Assembly (NCBI GenBank): GCA_031769625.1
Contig: JAUIMM010002545.1
Coordinates: forward strand, 79,789 to 143,788
Reading direction: 5' to 3'
Length of the DNA: 64,000 nucleotides
Origin: Taudactylus pleione
Taxonomy: Eukaryota; Chordata; Amphibia; Anura; Myobatrachidae
A model generated the notes under the pieces. The model searched no databases and was not told the DNA's origin. It saw only the letters and a program-made list of their open reading frames with translations. Shown here piece by piece: positions 24,401 to 37,600 of the stretch (its first letter is position 1; each line of letters opens with the position of its first letter). The position numbers were made by a program, and so were the translations under genes.

Positions 24401-24875
24401 GTTTGCTACAAGAGGAGATATCACAAAGTATGCGCTTTTGTTGTTTTCATTCCTTTCAATGCATTTTGGCATAAAACAAGCATTTGCTGTTTTCTCTTAA
24501 ACGCAACATGGGAGAAAAACCATTTCACATCACATTTGTGGGTCTTGGTCTTCAACACATCCAGTGAAATTTTGAGCTGTCTGTGTTTGCTACAAGAGGA
24601 GATATCACAAAGTATGCGCTTTTGTTATTTCCATTGCTTTCAATGCATTTTGGCCTAAAACTTGCATTTGCTGTTTTCTCTTAAACGCAACATGGGAGAA
24701 AAACCATTTCACATCACATTTGTGGGTCTTGGTCTTCAACACATCCAGGGAAATTTTGAGCTTTCTGTGTTTGCTACAAGAGGAGATATCACAAAGTTTG
24801 AACTTTTGTTATTTCCATTGCTTTCAATGCATTTTGGCCTAAAACTTGCATTTGCTGTTTTCTCTTAAATGCAAC
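18442..24875 (+). repeat. 11/12-mer higher-order repeat (2,022 and 2,206 bp)
   Basis: Equivalent T98A marker monomers start at 18442, 20464 and 22670. The first interval is 2,022 bp (11 monomers) and the next two units are 2,206 bp (12 monomers). Each unit contains a GGAGAAAACAGAAAG monomer (near 19819, 21841 and 24049) and an AAAGAATGCGC/GGCCAAAAACG monomer (near 18726, 20749 and 22954). Near the end of the first and second intervals and the third unit, a CCAGGGA/GTTTGAAC monomer appears (near 20333, 22539 and 24745). Private changes such as TTTCTTTGC near 22055 distinguish units. Confidence 0.87.
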
Positions 24876-27800
24876 ATGGGAGAAAAACCATTTCACATCA
24901 CATTTGTGGGTCTTGGTCTTCAACACATCCAGTGAAATTTTGAGCTGTCTGTGTTTGCTACAAGAGGAGATATCACAAAGTATGCGCTTTTGTTGTTTTC
25001 ATTGCTTTCAATGCATTTTGGCCTAAAACAAGCATTTGCTGTTTTCTCTTAAACGCAACATGGGAGAAAAACCATTTCACATCACATTTGTGGGTCTTGG
25101 TCTTCAACACATCCAGTGAAATTTTGAGCTGTCTGTGTTTGCTACAAGAGGAGATATCACAAAGTATGCGCTTTTGTTGTTTTCATTCCTTTCAATGCAT
25201 TTTGGCATAAAACAAGCATTTGCTGTTTTCTCTTAAATGCAACATGGGAGAAAAACCATTTCACATCACATTTGTGGGTCTTGGTCTTCAACACATCCAG
25301 TGAAATTTTGAGCTGTCTGTGTTTGCTACAAGAGGAGATATCACAAAGTATGCGCTTTTGTTATTTCCATTGCTTTCAATGCATTTTGGCCTAAAACTTG
25401 CATTTGCTGTTTTCTCTTAAACGCAACATGGGAGAAAAACCATTTCACATCACATTTGTGGGTCTTGGTCTTCAACACATCCAGGGAAATTTTGAGCTTT
25501 CTGTGTTTGCTACAAGAGGAGATATCACAAAAATTGAACTTTTGTTATTTCCATTGCTTTCAATGCATTTTGGCCTAAAACTTGCATTTGCTGTTTTCTC
25601 TTAAATGCAACATGGGAGAAAAACCATTTCACATCACATTTGTGGGTCTTGGTCTTCAACACATCCAGTGAAATTTTGAGCTGTCTGTGTTTGCTACAAG
25701 AGGAGATATCACAAAGTATGCGCTTTTGTTGTTTTCATTGCTTTCAATGCATTTTGGCCTAAAACAAGCATTTGCTGTTTTCTCTTAAACGCAACATGGG
25801 AGAAAAAACATTTCACATCACATTTGTGGGTCTTGGTCTTCAACACATCCAGTGAAATTTTGAGCTGTCTGTGTTTGCTACAAGAGGAGATATCACAAAG
25901 TATGCGCTTTTGTTATTTCCATTGCTTTCAATGCATTTTGGCCTAAAACTTGCATTTGCTGTTTTCTCTTAAACGCAACATGGGAGAAAAACCATTTCAC
26001 ATCACATTTGTGGGTCTTGGTCTTCAACACATCCAGTGAAATTTTGAGCTGTCTGTGTTTGCTACAAGAGGAGATATCACAAAGTATGCGCTTTTGTTGT
26101 TTTCATTGCTTTCAATGCATTTTGGCATAAAACAAGCATTTGCTGTTTTCTCTTAAACGCAACATGGGAGAAAAACCATTTCACATCACATTTGTGGGTC
26201 TTGGACTTCAACACATCCAGTGAAATTTTGAGCTGTCTGTGTTTGCTACAAGAGGAGATATCACAAAGTATGCGCTTTTGTTATTTCCATTGCTTTCAAT
26301 GCATTTTGGCCTAAAACTTGCATTTGCTGTTTTCTCTTAAACGCAACATGGGAGAAAAACCATTTCACATAACATTTGTGGGTCTTGGTCTTCAACACAT
26401 CCAGTGAAATTTTGAGCTGTCTGTGTTTGCTACAAGAGGAGATATCACAAAGTATGCGCTTTTGTTCTTTCCATTGCTTTCAATGCATTTTGGCCTAAAA
26501 CGTGCATTTGCTGTTTTCTCTTAAATGCAACATGGGAGAAAAACCATTTCACATCACATTTGTGGGTCTTGGTCTTCAACACATCCAGTGAAATTTTGAG
26601 CTGTCTGTGTTTGCTACAAGAGGAGATATCACAAAGTATGCGCTTTTGTTGTTTCCATTGCTTTCAATGCATTTTGGCCTAAAACGTGCATTTGCTGTTT
26701 TCTCTTAAATGCAACATGGGAGAAAAACCATTTCACATCACATTTGTGGGTCTTGGTCTTCAACACATCCAGTGACATTTTGAGCTGTCTGTGTTTGCTA
26801 CAAGAGGAGATATCACAAAGTATGCGCTTTTGTTATTTCAATTGCTTTCAATGCATTTTGGCCTAAAACTTGCATTTGCTGTTTTCTCTTAAACGCAACA
26901 TGGGAGAAAAACCATTTCACATCACATTTGTGGGTTTTGGTCTTCAACACATCCAGTGAAATTTTGAGCTGTCTGTGTTTGCTACAAGAGGAGATATCAC
27001 AAAGTATGCGCTTTTGTTGTTTTCATTGCTTTCAATGCATTTTGGCATAAAACAAGCATTTGCTGTTTTCTCTTAAACGCAACATGGGAGAAAAACCATT
27101 TCACATCACATTTGTGGGTCTTGGTCTTCAACACATCCAGTGAAATTTTGAGCTGTCTGTGTTTGCTACAATAGGAGATAGCACAAAGTATGCGCTTTTG
27201 TTATTTCCATTGCTTTCAATGCATTTTGGCATATAACTTGCATTTGCTGTTTTCTCTTAAACGCAACATGGGAGAAAAACCATTTCACATCACATTTGTG
27301 GGTTTTGGTCTTCAACACATCCAGTGAAATTTTGAGCTGTCTGTGTTTGCTACAAGAAGAGATAACACAAAGTATGCGCTTTTGTGTTTCCATTGCTTTC
27401 AATGCATTTTGGCCTAAAACTTGCATTTGCTGTTTTCTCTTAAACGCAACATGGGAGAAAAACCATTTTACATCACATTTGTGGGTCTTGGTCTTCAACA
27501 CATCCAGTGAAATTTTGAGCTGTCTGTGTTTGCTACAAGAGGAGATATCACAAAGTATGCGCTTTTGTTGTTTTCATTGCTTTCAATGCATTTTGGCCTA
27601 AAACAAGCATTTGCTGTTTTCTCTTAAACGCAACATGGGAGAAAACCCATTTCACATCACATTTGTGGGTCTTGGTCTTCAACACATCCAGTGAAATTTT
27701 GAGCTGTCTGTGTTTGCTACAAGAGGAGATATCACAAAGTATGCGCTTTTGTTGTTTTCATTGCTTTCAATGCATTTTGGCCTAAAACAAGCATTTGCTG

Positions 27801-28002
27801 TTTTCTCTTAAACGCAACATGGGAGAAAAACCATTTCACATCACATTTGTGGGTCTTGGTCTTCAACACATCCAGTGAAATTTTGAGCTGTCTGTGTTTG
27901 CTACAAGAGGAGATATCACAAAGTATGCGCTTTTGTTATTTCCATTGCTTTCAATGCATTTTGGCCTAAAACTTGCATTTGCTGTTTTCTCTTAAACACA
28001 AC
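24876..28002 (+). repeat. 184 bp monomers, weakly ordered
   Basis: About 17 monomers. A four-monomer step of 736 bp repeats the CCAGGGA/GTTTGAAC monomer (24634 and 25370). From about 26717 the cassette of CAGTGACATT, GGTTTTGG/CAAGC, CATATAAC and GATAAC monomers known from 10.2-12.5 kb returns. Isolated changes include ACAAAAATTGAAC near 25528, ATAACATTTG near 26369, AATAGGAGATAGC near 27169 and AGAAGAGATAAC near 27355. No higher-order unit fits the whole stretch. Confidence 0.8.
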
Positions 28003-31000
28003 ATGGGAGAAAAACCATTTCACATCACATTTGTGGGTCTTGGTCTTCAACACATCCAGTGAAATTTTGAGCTGTCTGTGTTTGCTACAAGAGGAGATAT
28101 CACAAAGTATGCGCTTTTGTTCTTTCCATTGCTTTCAATGCATTTTGGCCTAAAACGTGCATTTGCTGTTTTCTCTTAAATGCAACATGGAAGAAAAACC
28201 ATTTCACATCACATTTGTGGGTCTTGGTCTTCAACACATCCAGTGACATTTTGAGCTGTCTGTGTTTGCTACAAGAGGAGATATCACAAAGTATGCGCTT
28301 TTGTTATTTCCATTGCTTTCAATGCATTTTGGCCTAAAACTTGCATTTGCTGTTTTCTCTTAAACGCAACATGGGAGAAAAACCATTTCACATCACATTT
28401 GTGGGTTTTGGTCTTCAACACATCCAGTGAAATTTTGAGCTGTCTGTGTTTGCTACAAGAGGAGATATCACAAAGTATGCGCTTTTGTTGTTTTCATTGC
28501 TTTCAATGCATTTTGGCATAAAACAAGCATTTGCTGTTTTCTCTTAAACGCAACATGGGAGAAAAACCATTTCACATCACATTTGTGGGTCTTGGTCTTC
28601 AACACATCCAGTGTAATTTTGAGCTGTCTGTGTTTGCTACAAGAGGAGATATCACAAAGTATGCGCTTTTGTTATTTCCATTGCTTTCAATGCATTTTGG
28701 CATATAACTTGCATTTGCTGTTTTCTCTTAAACGCAACATGGGAGAAAAACCATTTCACATCACATTTGTGGGTTTTGGTCTTCAACACATCCAGTGAAA
28801 TTTTGAGCTGTCTGTGTTTGCTACAAGAGGAGATAACACAAAGTATGCGCTTTTGTGTTTCCATTGCTTTCAATGCATTTTGGCCTAAAACGTGCATTTG
28901 CTGATTTCTCTTAAACGCAACATGGGAGAAAAACCATTTCACATCACATTTGTGGGTCTTGGTCTTCAACACATCCAGTGAAATTTTGAGCTGTCTGTGT
29001 TTGCTACAAGAGGAGATATCACAAAGTATGCGCTTTTGTTGTTTCCATTGCTTTCAATGCATTTTGGCCTAAAACGTGCATTTGCTGTTTTCTCTTAAAT
29101 GCAACATGGGAGAAAAACCATTTCACATCACATTTGTGGGTCTTGGTCTTCAACACATCCAGTGAAATTTTGAGCTGTCTATGTTTGCTACAAGAGGAGA
29201 TATCACAAAGTATGCGCTTTTGTTGTTTTCATTGCTTTCAATGCATTTTGGCCTAAAACGTGCATTTGCTGTTTTCTCTTAAACGCAACATGGGAGAAAA
29301 ACCATTTCACATCACATTTGTGGGTCTTGGTCTTCAACACATCCAGTGAAATTTTGAGCTGTCTGTGTTTGCTACAAGAGGAGATATCACAAAGTATGCG
29401 CTTTTGTTATTTCCATTGCTTTCAATGCATTTTGGCCTAAAACTTGCATTTGCTGTTTTCTCTTAAACGCAGCATGGGAGTAAAACCATTTCACATCACA
29501 TTTGTGGGTTTTGGTCTTCAACACATCCAGTGAAATTTTGAGCTGTCTGTGTTTGCTACAAGAGGAGATATCACAAAGTATGCGCTTTTGTTATTTCCAT
29601 TGCTTTCAATGCATTTTGGCCTAAAACTTGCATTTGCTGTTTTCTCTTAAACGCAACATGGGAGAAAAACCATTTCACATCACATTTGTGGGTCTTGGTC
29701 TTCAACACATCCAGGGAAATTTTGAGCTTTCTGTGTTTGCTACAAGAGGAGATATCACAAAGTTTGAACTTTTGTTATTTCCATTGCTTTCAATGCATTT
29801 TGGCCTAAAACTTGCATTTGCTGTTTTCTCTTAAATGCAACATGGGAGAAAAACCATTTCACATCACATTTGTGGGTCTTGGTCTTCAACACATCCAGTG
29901 AAATTTTGAGCTGTCTGTGTTTGCTACAAGAGGAGATATCACAAAGTATGCGCTTTTGTTGTTTTCATTGCTTTCAATGCATTTTGGCCTAAAACAAGCA
30001 TTTGCTGTTTTCTCTTAAACGCAACATGGGAGAAAAACCATTTCACATCACATTTGTGGGTCTTGGTCTTCAACACATCCAGTGAAATTTTGAGCTGTCT
30101 GTGTTTTCTACAAGAGGAGATATCACAAAGTATGCGCTTTTGTTATTTCCATTGCTTTCAATGCATTTTGGCCTAAAACTTGCATTTGCTGTTTTCTCTT
30201 AAACGCAGCATGGGAGAAAAACCATTTCACATCACATTTGTGGGTTTTGGTCTTCAACACATCCAGTGAAATTTTGAGCTTTCTGTGTTTGCTACAAGAG
30301 GAGATATCACAAAGTATGCGCTTTTGTTGTTTTCATTGCTTTCAATGCATTTTGGCCTAAAACAAGCATTTGCTGTTTTCTCTTAAACGCAACATGGGAG
30401 AAAAACCATTTCACATCACATTTGTGGGTCTTGGTCTTCAACACATCCAGTGAAATTTTGAGCTGTCTGTGTTTTCTACAAGAGGAGATATCACAAAGTA
30501 TGCGCTTTTGTTATTTCCATTGCTTTCAATGCATTTTGGCCTAAAACTTGCATTTGCTGTTTTCTCTTAAACGCAACATGGGAGAAAAACCATTTAACAT
30601 CACATTTGTGGGTCTTGGTCTTCAACACATCCAGTGACATTTTGAGCTGTCTGTGTTTGCTACAAGAGGAGATATCACAAAGTATGCGCTTTTGTTATTT
30701 CCATTGCTTTCAATGCATTTTGGCCTAAAACTTGCATTTGCTGTTTTCTCTTAAACGCAACATGGGAGAAAAACCATTTCACATCACATTTGTGGGTTTT
30801 GGTCTTCAACACATCCAGTGAAATTTTGAGCTGTCTGTGTTTGCTACAAGAGGAGATATCACAAAGTATGCAATTTTGTTGTTTTCATTGCTTTCAATGC
30901 ATTTTGGCATAAAACAAGCATTTGCTATTTTCTCTTAAATGCAACATGGGAGAAAAACCATTTCACATCACATTTGTGGGTCTTGGTCTTCAACACATCC

Positions 31001-34000
31001 AGTGAAATTTTGAGCTGTCTGTGTTTGCTACAAGAGGAGATATCACAAAGTATGCGCTTTTGTTCTTTCCATTGCTTTCAATGCATTTTGGCCTAAAACG
31101 TGCATTTGCTGTTTTCTCTTAAATGCAACATGGGAGAAAAACCATTTCACATCACATTTGTGGGTCTTGGTCTTCAACACATCCAGTGAAATTTTGAGCT
31201 GTCTGTGTTTGATACAAGAGGAGATAACACAAAGTATGCGCTTTTGTTGTTTCCATTGCTTTCAATGCATTTTGGCCTAAAACGTGCATTTGCTGTTTTC
31301 TCTTAAACGCAACATGGGAGAAAAACCATTTCACATCACATTTGTGGGTCTTGGTCTTCAACACATCCAGTGAAATTTTGAGCTGTCTGTGTTTGCTACA
31401 AGAGGAGATAACACAAAGTATGCGCTTTTGTGTTTCCATTGCTTTCAATGCATTTTGGCCTAAAACGTGCATTTGCTGTTTTCTCTTAAATGCAACATGG
31501 GAGAAAAACCATTTCACATCACATTTGTGGGTCTTGGTCTTCAACACATCCAGTGACATTTTGAGCTGTCTGTGTTTGCTACAAGAGGAGATATCACAAA
31601 GTATGCGCTTTTGTTATTTCCATTGCTTTCAATGCATTTTGGCCTAAAACTTGCATTTGCTGTTTTCTCTTAAACGCAACATGGGAGAAAAACCATTTCA
31701 CATCACATTTGTGGGTTTTGGTCTTCAACACATCCAGTGAAATTTTGAGCTGTCTGTGTTTGCTACAAGAGGAGATATCACAAAGTATGCGCTTTTGTTG
31801 TTTTCATTGCTTTCAATGCATTTTGGCATAAAACAAGCATTTGCTGTTTTCTCTTAAACGCAACATGGGAGAAAAACCATTTCACATCACATTTGTGGGT
31901 CTTGGTCTTCAACACATCCAGTGAAATTTTGAGCTGTCTGTGTTTGCTACAAGAGGAGATATCACAAAGTATGCGCTTTTGTTATTTCCATTGCTTTCAA
32001 TGCATTTTGGCATATAACTTGCATTTGCTGTTTTCTCTTAAACGCAACATGGGAGAAAAACCATTTCACATCACATTTGTGGGTTTTGGTCTTCAACACA
32101 TCCAGTGAAATTTTGAGCTGTCTGTGTTTGCTACAAGAGGAGATAACACAAAGTATGCGCTTTTGTGTTTCCATTGCTTTCAATGCATTTTGGCCTAAAA
32201 CGTGCATTTGCTGATTTCTCTTAAACGCAACATGGGAGAAAAACCATTTCACATCACATTTGTGGGTCTTGGTCTTCAACACATCCAGTGAAATTTTGAG
32301 CTGTCTGTGTTTGCTACAAGACGAGATATCACAAAGTATGCGCTTTTGTTGTTTCCATTGCTTTCAATGCATTTTGGCCTAAAACGTGCATTTGCTGTTT
32401 TCTCTTAAATGCAACATGGGAGAAAAACCATTTCACATCACATTTGTGGGTCTTGGTCTTCAACACATCCAGTGAAATTTTGAGCTGTCTATGTTTGCTA
32501 CAAGAGGAGATATCACAAAGTATGCGCTTTTGTTGTTTTCATTGCTTTCAATGCATTTTGGCCTAAAACGTGCATTTGCTGTTTTCTCTTAAACGCAACA
32601 TGGGAGAAAAACCATTTCACATCACATTTGTGAGTCTTGGTCTTCAACACATCCAGTGAAATTTTGAGCTGTCTGTGTTTGCTACAAGAGGAGATATCAC
32701 AAAGTATGCGCTTTTGTTATTTCCATTGCTTTCAATGCATTTTGGCCTAAAACTTGCATTTGCTGTTTTCTCTTAAACGCAGCATGGGAGTAAAACCATT
32801 TCACATCACATTTGTGGGTTTTGGTCTTCAACACATCCAGTGAAATTTTGAGCTGTCTGTGTTTGCTACAAGAGGAGATATCACAAAGTATGCGCTTTTG
32901 TTATTTCCATTGCTTTCAATGCATTTTGGCCTAAAACTTGCATTTGCTGTTTTCTCTTAAACGCAACATGGGAGAAAAACCATTTCACATCACATTTGTG
33001 GGTCTTGGTCTTCAACACATCCAGGGAAATTTTGAGCTTTCTGTGTTTGCTACAAGAGGAGATATCACAAAGTTTGAACTTTTGTTATTTCCATTGCTTT
33101 CAATGCATTTTGGCCTAAAACTTGCATTTGCTGTTTTCTCTTAAATGCAACATGGGAGAAAAACCATTTCACATCACATTTGTGGGTCTTGGTCTTCAAC
33201 ACATCCAGTGAAATTTTGAGCTGTCTGTGTTTGCTACAAGAGGAGATATCACAAAGTATGCGCTTTTGTTGTTTTCATTGCTTTCAATGCATTTTGGCCT
33301 AAAACAAGCATTTGCTGTTTTCTCTTAAACGCAACATGGGAGAAAAACCATTTCACATCACATTTGTGGGTCTTGGTCTTCAACACATCCAGTGAAATTT
33401 TGAGCTGTCTGTGTTTTCTACAAGAGGAGATATCACAAAGTATGCGCTTTTGTTATTTCCATTGCTTTCAATGCATTTTGGCCTAAAACTTGCATTTGCT
33501 GTTTTCTCTTAAACGCAGCATGGGAGAAAAACCATTTCACATCACATTTGTGGGTTTTGGTCTTCAACACATCCAGTGAAATTTTGAGCTTTCTGTGTTT
33601 GCTACAAGAGGAGATATCACAAAGTATGCGCTTTTGTTATTTCCATTGCTTTCAATGCATTTTGGCCTAAAACTTGCATTTGCTGTTTTCTCTTAAATGC
33701 AACATGGGAGAAAAACCATTTCACATCACATTTGTGGGTCTTGGTCTTCAACACATCCAGGGAAATTTTGAGCTTTCTGTGTTTGCTACAAGAGGAGATA
33801 TCACAAAGTTTGAACTTTTGTTATTTCCATTGCTTTCAATGCATTTTGGCCTAAAACTTGCATTTGCTGTTTTCTCTTAAATGCAACATGGGAGAAAAAC
33901 CATTTCACATCACATTTGTGGGTCTTGGTCTTCAACACATCCAGTGAAATTTTGAGCTGTCTGTGTTTGCTACAAGAGGAGATATCACAAAGTATGCGCT

Positions 34001-34623
34001 TTTGTTGTTTTCATTGCTTTCAATGCATTTTGGCCTAAAACAAGCATTTGCTGTTTTCTCTTAAACGCAACATGGGAGAAAAACCATTTCACATCACATT
34101 TGTGGGTCTTGGTCTTCAACACATCCAGTGAAATTTTGAGCTGTCTGTGTTTTCTACAAGAGGAGATATCACAAAGTATGCGCTTTTGTTATTTCCATTG
34201 CTTTCAATGCATTTTGGCCTAAAACTTGCATTTGCTGTTTTCTCTTAAACGCAACATGGGAGAAAAACCATTTAACATCACATTTGTGGGTCTTGGTCTT
34301 CAACACATCCAGTGACATTTTGAGCTGTCTGTGTTTGCTACAAGAGGAGATATCACAAAGTATGCGCTTTTGTTCTTTCCATTGCTTTCAATGCATTTTG
34401 GCCTAAAACGTGCATTTGCTGTTTTCTCTTAAATGCAACATGGAAGAAAAACCATTTCACATCACATTTGTGGGTCTTGGTCTTCAACACATCCAGTGAC
34501 ATTTTGAGCTGTCTGTGTTTGCTACAAGAGGAGATATCACAAAGTATGCGCTTTTGTTATTTCCATTGCTTTCAATGCATTTTGGCCTAAAACTTGCATT
34601 TGCTGTTTTCTCTTAAACGCAAC
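28003..34623 (+). repeat. 36-mer higher-order repeat, copy 1 (6,621 bp)
   Basis: This block recurs 6,621 bp downstream and is itself two 18-mers of about 3,310 bp: equivalent CATATAAC monomers start at 28555, 31865, 35176 and about 38485. Rare variants are shared with copy 2 at exactly 6,621 bp: ATGGAAG at 28187 and 34808, TTTGATACAAG at 31208 and 37829, and also ACGAGATATC near 32321 and TGAGTCTTGG near 32631. The two 18-mers differ internally, so the 18-mer arose first and a pair was later duplicated. Confidence 0.87.
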
Positions 34624-37600
34624 ATGGGAGAAAAACCATTTCACATCACATTTGTGGGTCTTGGTCTTCAACACATCCAGTGAAATTTTGAGCTGTCTGT
34701 GTTTGCTACAAGAGGAGATATCACAAAGTATGCGCTTTTGTTCTTTCCATTGCTTTCAATGCATTTTGGCCTAAAACGTGCATTTGCTGTTTTCTCTTAA
34801 ATGCAACATGGAAGAAAAACCATTTCACATCACATTTGTGGGTCTTGGTCTTCAACACATCCAGTGACATTTTGAGCTGTCTGTGTTTGCTACAAGAGGA
34901 GATATCACAAAGTATGCGCTTTTGTTATTTCCATTGCTTTCAATGCATTTTGGCCTAAAACTTGCATTTGCTGTTTTCTCTTAAACGCAACATGGGAGAA
35001 AAACCATTTCACATCACATTTGTGGGTTTTGGTCTTCAACACATCCAGTGAAATTTTGAGCTGTCTGTGTTTGCTACAAGAGGAGATATCACAAAGTATG
35101 CGCTTTTGTTGTTTTCATTGCTTTCAATGCATTTTGGCATAAAACAAGCATTTGCTGTTTTCTCTTAAACGCAACATGGGAGAAAAACCATTTCACATCA
35201 CATTTGTGGGTCTTGGTCTTCAACACATCCAGTGTAATTTTGAGCTGTCTGTGTTTGCTACAAGAGGAGATATCACAAAGTATGCGCTTTTGTTATTTCC
35301 ATTGCTTTCAATGCATTTTGGCATATAACTTGCATTTGCTGTTTTCTCTTAAACGCAACATGGGAGAAAAACCATTTCACATCACATTTGTGGGTTTTGG
35401 TCTTCAACACATCCAGTGAAATTTTGAGCTGTCTGTGTTTGCTACAAGAGGAGATAACACAAAGTATGCGCTTTTGTGTTTCCATTGCTTTCAATGCATT
35501 TTGGCCTAAAACGTGCATTTGCTGATTTCTCTTAAACGCAACATGGGAGAAAAACCATTTCACATCACATTTGTGGGTCTTGGTCTTCAACACATCCAGT
35601 GAAATTTTGAGCTGTCTGTGTTTGCTACAAGAGGAGATATCACAAAGTATGCGCTTTTGTTGTTTCCATTGCTTTCAATGCATTTTGGCCTAAAACGTGC
35701 ATTTGCTGTTTTCTCTTAAATGCAACATGGGAGAAAAACCATTTCACATCACATTTGTGGGTCTTGGTCTTCAACACATCCAGTGAAATTTTGAGCTGTC
35801 TATGTTTGCTACAAGAGGAGATATCACAAAGTATGCGCTTTTGTTGTTTTCATTGCTTTCAATGCATTTTGGCCTAAAACGTGCATTTGCTGTTTTCTCT
35901 TAAACGCAACATGGGAGAAAAACCATTTCACATCACATTTGTGGGTCTTGGTCTTCAACACATCCAGTGAAATTTTGAGCTGTCTGTGTTTGCTACAAGA
36001 GGAGATATCACAAAGTATGCGCTTTTGTTATTTCCATTGCTTTCAATGCATTTTGGCCTAAAACTTGCATTTGCTGTTTTCTCTTAAACGCAGCATGGGA
36101 GTAAAACCATTTCACATCACATTTGTGGGTTTTGGTCTTCAACACATCCAGTGAAATTTTGAGCTGTCTGTGTTTGCTACAAGAGGAGATATCACAAAGT
36201 ATGCGCTTTTGTTATTTCCATTGCTTTCAATGCATTTTGGCCTAAAACTTGCATTTGCTGTTTTCTCTTAAACGCAACATGGGAGAAAAACCATTTCACA
36301 TCACATTTGTGGGTCTTGGTCTTCAACACATCCAGGGAAATTTTGAGCTTTCTGTGTTTGCTACAAGAGGAGATATCACAAAGTTTGAACTTTTGTTATT
36401 TCCATTGCTTTCAATGCATTTTGGCCTAAAACTTGCATTTGCTGTTTTCTCTTAAATGCAACATGGGAGAAAAACCATTTCACATCACATTTGTGGGTCT
36501 TGGTCTTCAACACATCCAGTGAAATTTTGAGCTGTCTGTGTTTGCTACAAGAGGAGATATCACAAAGTATGCGCTTTTGTTGTTTTCATTGCTTTCAATG
36601 CATTTTGGCCTAAAACAAGCATTTGCTGTTTTCTCTTAAACGCAACATGGGAGAAAAACCATTTCACATCACATTTGTGGGTCTTGGTCTTCAACACATC
36701 CAGTGAAATTTTGAGCTGTCTGTGTTTTCTACAAGAGGAGATATCACAAAGTATGCGCTTTTGTTATTTCCATTGCTTTCAATGCATTTTGGCCTAAAAC
36801 TTGCATTTGCTGTTTTCTCTTAAACGCAGCATGGGAGAAAAACCATTTCACATCACATTTGTGGGTTTTGGTCTTCAACACATCCAGTGAAATTTTGAGC
36901 TTTCTGTGTTTGCTACAAGAGGAGATATCACAAAGTATGCGCTTTTGTTGTTTTCATTGCTTTCAATGCATTTTGGCCTAAAACAAGCATTTGCTGTTTT
37001 CTCTTAAACGCAACATGGGAGAAAAACCATTTCACATCACATTTGTGGGTCTTGGTCTTCAACACATCCAGTGAAATTTTGAGCTGTCTGTGTTTTCTAC
37101 AAGAGGAGATATCACAAAGTATGCGCTTTTGTTATTTCCATTGCTTTCAATGCATTTTGGCCTAAAACTTGCATTTGCTGTTTTCTCTTAAACGCAACAT
37201 GGGAGAAAAACCATTTAACATCACATTTGTGGGTCTTGGTCTTCAACACATCCAGTGACATTTTGAGCTGTCTGTGTTTGCTACAAGAGGAGATATCACA
37301 AAGTATGCGCTTTTGTTATTTCCATTGCTTTCAATGCATTTTGGCCTAAAACTTGCATTTGCTGTTTTCTCTTAAACGCAACATGGGAGAAAAACCATTT
37401 CACATCACATTTGTGGGTTTTGGTCTTCAACACATCCAGTGAAATTTTGAGCTGTCTGTGTTTGCTACAAGAGGAGATATCACAAAGTATGCAATTTTGT
37501 TGTTTTCATTGCTTTCAATGCATTTTGGCATAAAACAAGCATTTGCTATTTTCTCTTAAATGCAACATGGGAGAAAAACCATTTCACATCACATTTGTGG